Of a DNA stretch of 64,000 nt, positions 57,677 through 64,000 are shown in pieces. Within the stretch, counting starts at the first letter, position 1. Each line of letters begins with the position of its first letter. The notes below the pieces were generated by a model. It saw nothing but the letters and a program-made list of their open reading frames with translations, searched no databases and was not told the DNA's origin. This DNA is from Hysterangium stoloniferum (Eukaryota > Basidiomycota > Agaricomycetes > Hysterangiales > Hysterangiaceae), in contig WHVD01000067.1 of NCBI GenBank assembly GCA_015178975.1, positions 372,001-436,000 on the forward strand, in the 5' to 3' direction. The translations under genes and the position numbers were made by a program.

Positions 57677-60600
57677 ATGGCTTCAAAAAGAATGTCCATA
57701 TCTGCTCTACTCTCTTCAGATAGTCCTAGCACACCTACGACATCCAGGCAACCGCCGACACCAACACAGGATCACGAATCACAACAACCCCAACAGCAGC
57801 ATGCCTCTGAACCTCCACAAAAACGTGCACGGCACAACTCATATTCACAACAATACATAGAAAGCTATCGGGCATATCCATATGTGAGTCAGCAGAGTCA
57901 GACGCGCTCTGCAGCACCCGGATGGGAGGAAAGGGAGAGGGAATTACAACAACGGGCTATGATGATGGAAAGGGGCCACGAAGAGAGGTGGCGGGCACAA
58001 AGTGATGACCATAATTCAACGTCTGCAATTGGGGGGAATATTGCGGAGAGTCGTGCCGGTATACTTACCAGGGGGGAAACAAGGCCAATTGCACAGATAG
58101 GCCCATCGTCCCACCTGGTATCATCTGCCCTCCCTCCGCCGCAATTGCGACATCGGGATGTAGTGCAACAATCCTCAAGTTCATTTGAGAGATATGGGGA
58201 GGGAGAGAGAGGACCGCCCTTGCATCCGTCTCAAATACAACATCCACCCCCACCCCCACCCCCACACCCTCATCTCGCTCAACAGCATCAACATCAGCAA
58301 CAACAGTTCCAACAGCATCCTCATTCTGCCCAGGTTCAACCACAGCATAACTCTCAGCATGCCCTGCATCTTCGTGACCGCCCCTCTCCAACAACATACA
58401 CCCCACACAACATCAAGTCTATGACACTTCCTGGTGTGTTGCCTCGTGGGGATCTTCAAAAGATGTCGCCTACACACAGAGATCCGCAGCGAGACAGAGG
58501 GTTCGTAGCGGGGTCTTCGACGCAGAGGATAGCCGGAGAAACAGGCCTAGTCATGGGCTCACCCACGCAGAGTAGGCCAGATCCCTCCCCTGTGGTGGGG
58601 GGGAGATTATCACCTACACAGAGAGGAATTTCTACTGAGCCTCCAAAGCGAAGGGCCCAAGGACCCCCTTCTGTAGCGGGGGATGAGAGGATATCACCTC
58701 TGCAGCGTGTTCTTGCGCTCCCCCCTCATACCGAAAAGCTACCGCCGACTCACAGAGCTCCTGGACCAGAGTATCAGAGGGGTTCTAGCATAGAAGTGCA
58801 TAGAGGCTTGGGTGTGGATATGCCAAGAGGGTCAGGACCAGGCATGGGCACTCAAAGCGGCATGGAGATGCAGGCGCAACGTGGATCAGCCATTTCTTCC
58901 ACTCAACGAGGGCTAAGGACAGTGGAAAGAGGTCGGGATATGGAAACAACTTGGAGAGAGCAGCAGCAACACGAGGCGTTTCGAGAGCAGCGTCAACACG
59001 CAACATTAAGGGAGCAGCAGCAACAGGCGGCGTTGAGGGAGGTTGTGGAAAGGGAGATGCATGAACGTGAGCGTGAACGAGAGCAACATTTACACAATGG
59101 GGCGCGGGGTCAACTCTTACAGGGGGTGCGGGATCAACGTGCAGAACGGTCGACGCGGGAGCAACATCAACAAGGAGTACGGGAAAAACATATACAGGAC
59201 CCCCTGGAGCAACAGAGGCATTTACAGGGGGCGCGGGATCAACGTGCAGAGCGGTCGACGCGGGAGCAACATCAACAAGGAGTACGGGAGCAACATATAC
59301 AGGACCCCCTGGAGCAACAGAGGCATTTACAGGAGGCGCGTGAGCAACTTATACAGGAGCGTGAGCAACTTATACAAGGGCGTGAGCAACATTTACAAGA
59401 CCTCGAGAGGGAGCGGGAACGAGAACAGCTTTATTTGCAGCAGTTTCTTCAGCAACAGTTGCAGCACACTCAGCATCACTCGCGCCACAACCCTCCTCAT
59501 CACCACATGCAGCAGCAACTTTCCCAGCAAACCCCACACCCTGTCCGACGTCCCCAACACCCCGTCGGCCACCCACAACAGCACCTCCAAAAGCTACAGC
59601 CTCTCCAGATGGGTCCACCGCCCCAGCTCTCACCGCGTCAATACTCTCCACATTCCAATGTCCATTCCCCGCATCCGAACACGCATTCCCCGCATCCAAA
59701 GGCGCAATCTCCCCATCCAAATGCGCAATCTCATCATCCCATCCTTCCCCAATCTCACTGGCCACCTTATGCTGCTCCGTTTCGACCATTGTCTCCCGAA
59801 CGGGGACCAGTGTCCTCCAATGAGATATCTGACCCGAGGCGAGAGTCGGAATTACGGGGTGGAGAACACGGGCGCGTGGGCATGGCAGGTACTGAAAGAC
59901 GGCGAGAGGCGGATCTTGAACAGGGCCGCAGGGTTGAGATAGAGAAGCCTTCCCGACGGCGGAGAGAGTCTGCACCAGTGCGTGACGCTCGGTTCATGAC
60001 AGAAGGTGAGAGAGAAATAGAGAAGTCAGTTTCTTCCGTGGGCTTGGAGAGGGAAAGACCATTGTCGTCGAGGAGCGTCGAGCATCTACCGCAGGAGCGC
60101 GAGAGGGACAGACCAGGATCGTCGCGCAGTGCTGATCTACCCAGGAGTGAGTTTGCGCATTCACGTCGCATGTCTGTCGATGAGATTCCGTCCACACCGC
60201 GAACTATCGAGATACCCCCTGCATCCCGTCCTGTCGAATTCTCCCTTCCCTCCAGCCACGTCGAACTGCGACCATCTTCTCGTGTCGAAGTGCATCCACG
60301 ACCTAAAATTGAGCAGCCTTCCCCTTCGCCTGTCACTTCCCGCAGTATCGTCGAACCGCACGAAGAGCGGTGGGTACAGCAGGAGCCTAACAGGGTTGTC
60401 TCTCCCAGCGATGGGCAGTTTGAACAGGTTAAACGCCAAGTCACGTCCCCGGCTCCGTTCGATACCCATTCTCAACTTCAGCCGGATAACTCTCCCTCTC
60501 AATTACGCCCACCCCTTCCGTTCGATACCCATTCTCAACTTGGACCCGATAACTCTCCCTCCCAATTATGTTCACTCCCTCTCCCCGCTTCCTTCCATCC

Positions 60601-62957
60601 GAAGATTGAACAATCACCTTCACCACCGATTTCCCAAACCCTCTCCCCAATTCAAATTCCTCCGCCCGCCAGCACTGTATCGGCTGCTGATGCTGGCGTG
60701 CTGGCAAGCCCCCAAGTGAGCGTGCCCACAACTGGCGCGATCGAGTCAGAGTCCGCACATCGGCCCGAGGCAGTTAGAACCGAAGAGGATGCCAGGAGGA
60801 CCAGGGTAGACGTTGATGAACAGGTACAGAAGATGGATGTAGATGTGAAAGAGCCTGCGCACCTGACAGATATGGATGAGCCGCCACGTTGTGGCACGAA
60901 AGAGCCGTCGGAGATGGAGATGGAAAGCCCAATAAAGGTGGCCACCGAGCATGTGTTGCGGAGTGAAAATGAAGTTGACACCCCACGTCAGATAGAGATG
61001 GAAAGCCCAATGAAGGTGGCCACCGAGCATGTGTTGCGGAGTGAAAATGAAGTTGACACCCCACGTCAGATGGAGATGGAAAGCCCAATAAAGGTGGCCA
61101 CCGAGCATGTGTTGCGGAGTGAAAATGAAGTTGACACCCCACGTCACATTCCCGAATCAGAGCCACAGTCGTCAGATCGTACTCCAGAGTTTGAATTTCC
61201 ACATGTTGCACCTGAACATGTCCCCACACCTCCTGCTCCTGCCTCAGAACCCGATTCTCGTCTTTCCAAAGACCATACTTTGCATCATAACACTACGCAT
61301 CCAGAGGATCAACCGCAGTGGCCACCTGCTCCTCCGCGCCTCGCAGCATTGATGCCGCCCGTCTTACAGCTCCGTCCATCTCAAACAGGAGAAACTAAAG
61401 CTAACGAAAAAGGCCAGCCCAAGGCAATCTTAATTGAGCAAGATCAGTCTTTGGACGATGAGCTGCTTTCGCTCGTTGATGATGTCAAGCCAACGACTGA
61501 GCAGACTACTCCGTTGTCTCTGCCATCTCTTTCAAAGAAAACACCTGCTTCAGGAACCACCACTCCTGCTAAGGTATGTCTAATGTCCTCTTCTGTCCGA
61601 ACATACGTAGCTTACTAAATCTGGAATACAAAGGCCAAGCCGAAAGCCCGGGCCCCAGCCAAAGCTGCCAAGGCTACTAAGACTTCTTCTCACCCCGATT
61701 CAGCAGCCCCCTCACCACCACCTATCTCGTCAAAGCCTCCAAAAACGAAAACAAAGACCACCACCGGATCGCGTAAAAAATCCACCAACGCAATGGCCAT
61801 GTCTGCGAAGCCTGAGCCGACACCTGAACCACAACAGGAGGAACGGCGGTATTGTCTTTGTAGAAAACCGTATGAGGAAGATAAGGTGATGATAGCGTGT
61901 GACCGATGCGATGAGTGGTATCACCCTGCTTGTGTGAGTATGCCAGAAGTGGAGGTTGATTTGGTGGATATGTTTATTTGCGAAAAGTGTGCGACTAGTA
62001 AGTGGCGTACATTGAGTGATTGAAGCTTCAACTGGACTGATATTATTTGTCTTTGTGTAACAGAGAATCCAGCTTTAAAGACGACATATAAACCGAGGTG
62101 TTACCGCGGAACGCACCATATTTCAGCACATGACGACAAGCCTGAATGCTGGAAACCTGCTCGCGGTGTCTTTTCCAAGTATTGTTCTGACAGCTGCGGC
62201 ATGGCACATATGCGGGCTAAAATCGCACTTGTTGGCCATGATGCAAGTGAATTATGGCCTGTCGTACGCAACGCCAAAAAGAGAGAGGGCGTAACTATCG
62301 AGAACGCGGTCTCTAAGAAAATCAAGGTGGAGAAGGAAGATAAAATGGATGTTGTCGTTGACGTTGGTCAGCCCAAGTCCGCCACGAACCGGACACCAGC
62401 TGAAGCCCGCGAACTGAAATCCCTCCAGGAACGCCTCATTTCAGTTATTCGCAAGCGTGAGGAGTTTAAACTTGCCCTTGATCTTGTGGCGACGCGTCGA
62501 CGGTTGCTTGATTTGGCTGTTGAACGTGCAAGCGGGAGGTTCTGTGGCTGGGATGCGAGGCTTGAAATAAGCGACATAGAATGGGCGGAATGGATTGGTA
62601 CTGAGGCCGGGAAAAAGGCGCTAGACGGAGAGGAGGATGTCAATGATAACGAAGAGGAAGGGGCAGGCGGCTGGTGGTGCCATGGTCCTGAACAATGCCC
62701 CCGGCATACTGGGTGGCAGACAGTGAGGGATGCAGATGCCCAGAGGGAGGTAAATTCAAAAGTGCGTCGTTTAATTCTCCTTTGCAAAGGGGGAATGCTA
62801 ACGCTGGTTGCTGCAGAATGCCAGCATCAAACAGTTAACCGATAGGGAGCGTGAGTTGAGGCGGAGGATCGAGGATCTGGATCCACCAGCACATGTATCG
62901 GTGAAGGGTAGCAAAATCAAGAAGAGACTTGCTCAACACAAAAAAAAACCACGATAA
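57677..62957 (+). CDS. SPP1: Spp1/CFP1-type PHD-finger subunit of the COMPASS H3K4 methyltransferase, with enlarged N-terminus
   Basis: Four exons close in phase (57677-61573, 61634-61997, 62064-62749, 62817-62957) and give 1695 residues. Residues 1-1300 are low complexity: Gln/His/Pro-rich, with coiled-coil-like Glu/Arg/Gln stretches and two sets of DNA-level tandem repeats. A complete C4HC3 PHD finger lies at about 1370-1420 (YCLCRKPYEEDKVMIACDRC, DEWYHPACVSMPEV, FICEKC). The Spp1/CFP1 C-terminal module follows: KPRCYRGTHHISAHDD, the Cys motif KYCSDSCGMAHMRAKI, a coiled coil (ELKSLQERLISVIRKREEFK) and WWCHGPEQCPRHTGWQ. In yeast Spp1 reads H3K4me and tethers Set1C. No CXXC finger is seen. 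The fungal orthologues I know of are usually a few hundred residues, so the N-terminus is unusual; a fused upstream gene is an alternative, but the frame is continuous. Confidence 0.88.
59127..59336 (+). repeat. two 105-bp tandem units in the Spp1-like gene
   Basis: Two nearly identical 105-bp copies (35 codons each, beginning RDQRAERSTREQHQQG) follow each other. They are flanked by further degenerate EQ-rich partial units. Confidence 0.85.
60917..61145 (+). repeat. three 78-bp tandem units in the Spp1-like gene
   Basis: Units start at 60917, 60995 and 61073. Each encodes 26 residues (EMESPIKVATEHVLRSENEV and the rest). Only single substitutions separate the copies (ATA/ATG codons), so expansion was recent or is homogenised. 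Confidence 0.92.
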
Positions 62958-63172
62958 ACCGATGTTGAAACCTTCAGGCATACTTTCCGTGGATCACTCA
63001 TTACTTTTACGCCTGTCTCACCCCCCCGCATATGACCACTAAGTAATGCGATATTAATCTGAACCGCTTGCCTCAGGATAAATTACTTGTAGTCCATGTA
63101 GCACTATGCAGTTTACATTGTATAACATAGCACTATCCCCGTATCCGTGTGACGAATGCACAAAGAAAAAAC
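62958..63172. other. 215-bp gap between convergent Spp1-like and LSm1 genes
   Basis: Holds the two 3' ends; no further feature. Confidence 0.4.
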
Positions 63173-63755
63173 TTAATAGCCGTCTCCCTCGCCACCCTCC
63201 CGACAGAATCCGTGTTGCTCATATAGGATTGTAGCCTTGGCGTTTTCACGCCGCTTCCGAGCTGCAATTTCGGCGTCGTGTAGGACAGCTATTTGCTGTA
63301 ATGGGACAGGGTGAAGGGGAACCTCGTCTTCAGCATCAAGATCCTATTCAAAATTAGTACCACCTCTCTGGTGTGAACTGGAACGCGACACACAATCTCT
63401 CCTAGTAACACAACATTTTCGCCTCTGATCAAAAACACACCCTTCCGAATATCCGAAAAGGCGTCCCCTTGGTGCACACGCTCCACCGTATCTTCTAGTA
63501 CCAAATTCGCTGTTGAAACAGTGCCCGTTAGCGACACCGTTCACCATACAACGCCCATCAGCTCACCAAACTGATCATATGAGCGCAAGACACCGAGGAG
63601 CTTGCGTCCGTCTCGTAGAACGACGAGCATCTTTTCTTCAGTTAATCAATGCGAGAGTGTCGAGGGGGGGAAGGAGGGACAGGCTACGTACTGTCCACGC
63701 AATCGACGAGTGACCCGGACGTTGTAAAAGGGATAAGAGCGTCCATCTCGGCCAT
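63173..63755 (-). CDS. LSM1: LSm1, Sm-like subunit of the cytoplasmic LSm1-7 mRNA-decay ring
   Basis: Four exons (63692-63755, 63567-63635, 63394-63509, 63173-63343) close in phase and give 139 residues. It opens [20 protein letters not shown], then the Sm1 motif ([23 protein letters not shown]) and the Sm2 motif ([16 protein letters not shown]). The LSm1-specific C-terminal extension follows ([18 protein letters not shown], then a charged helix). LSm1-7 binds the 3' end of deadenylated mRNA and, with Pat1, promotes decapping. The conserved LRDGR and [12 protein letters not shown] are intact. Start ATG complement at 63753-63755. Bases 63756-64000 hold the promoter side and nothing else recognised. 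Confidence 0.95.
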
Positions 63756-64000
63756 TTTTACTGGCGAGGGAGGGGATAAAGACGAAGGTGAATGTAGTAA
63801 GGATAAGCGAGAGTGGTGGAGGACGTTCGAGCGCGGATTCAAACTATTAAGTTCACATTTTGCCATGACTGGACATCAATTCTCCCAGTGAGACTAGAGG
63901 CAAAGTAACTCCATACTCCATACTTCTTGATGTTGCTTGCATTATGACTTTTGATATTCCTACGTAATATTTTCAAAGTAGCGTTTAAATTACAGACTGC

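Noticed and set aside
59043..59942. 299-codon alternative frame over the Gln-rich repeat of the Spp1-like gene
   Set aside because: Produced by the tandem repeats in a second frame; composition (Asn/Tyr/Arg) and lack of any domain make it a shadow of the main exon.
1..64000. CRISPR arrays, operons, bacterial signals, tRNA or rRNA genes
   Set aside because: No regularly spaced repeats, no polycistronic layout and no tRNA-like arms or rRNA segments were recognised by reading; a covariance-model scan could still find a small RNA gene.

Overview
The window is fungal nuclear DNA, most likely from an agaricomycete basidiomycete. Genes are compact and split by many short introns (about 45-90 nt, GT..AG). 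Spacing between genes is small and many pairs are divergent. Several recognisable products have a mushroom-type form: HapX with a Hap4-like domain and cysteine-rich motifs, a CaaX-tailed F-box/LRR protein, a DUF7923/CCCH protein, and an SRA-domain protein. No bacterial, viral or organellar genome segment was seen. For most genes I rebuilt exon structures by hand from splice signals and reading phase. Where the phases closed exactly I give the exons; elsewhere only the gene span is given.

Layout. 1-783: 3' part of an unrecognised gene, ending in a 20-bp tandem repeat. 993-2691(-): 3-ketoacyl-CoA thiolase, divergent from 2811-6523(+): F-box/LRR protein ending in a CaaX box. 7010-7422(-): mitoribosomal bL32m, divergent from 7492-10481(+): a probable Sls1 mitochondrial translation protein. 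10588-13687(-): Spb1 rRNA methyltransferase. 14313-16838(+): intronless mitochondrial PPR protein. 16987-18972(-): HapX iron regulator. 19497-22306(-): eIF3b. 22307-24348: no gene seen. 24349-25093(+): Slx9. 25314-27841(-): coiled-coil protein, divergent from 28185-29459(+): XRCC2-type RecA/Rad51 paralogue. 29460-31236: intergenic, with a probable solo copia-type LTR. 31237-32801(+): multi-pass membrane protein. 33049-34627(-): NUFIP1-like snoRNP assembly factor, divergent from 34805-36172(+): MEMO1 family. 36959-38323(+): triple-KH RNA-binding protein with an apparent 13-nt microexon. 39121-39700(+): TMEM256/DUF423. 40623-43276(+): unknown zinc-finger protein. 43502-44008(+): NDUFA5-like complex I subunit. 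44516-45793(-): Stm1/HABP4. 46418-48331(-): DUF7923/CCCH protein, divergent from 48557-50193(+): SRA-YDG protein. 50194-57676: about 7.5 kb without a recognisable gene. 57677-62957(+): Spp1/CFP1-type COMPASS subunit with a 1.3-kresidue low-complexity N-terminus. 63173-63755(-): LSm1.

Themes. Many genes are housekeeping RNA and translation functions: rRNA modification and processing (Spb1, Slx9, NUFIP1), translation (eIF3b, Stm1), mRNA decay and binding (LSm1, KH protein, CCCH protein), and mitochondrial gene expression and respiration (bL32m, Sls1, PPR, NDUFA5). Two chromatin readers, SRA and PHD/COMPASS, flank the gene-free block. A palindromic TCACGTGA box lies in the 69-bp promoter shared by bL32m and Sls1, and again just upstream of Spb1, which suggests shared control of ribosome-related genes.

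I did not find a new multi-gene system. The best leads are the gene-free block, the CaaX-tailed F-box protein, the 13-nt microexon, the enlarged repeat-bearing Spp1 orthologue and the TCACGTGA promoter pattern.
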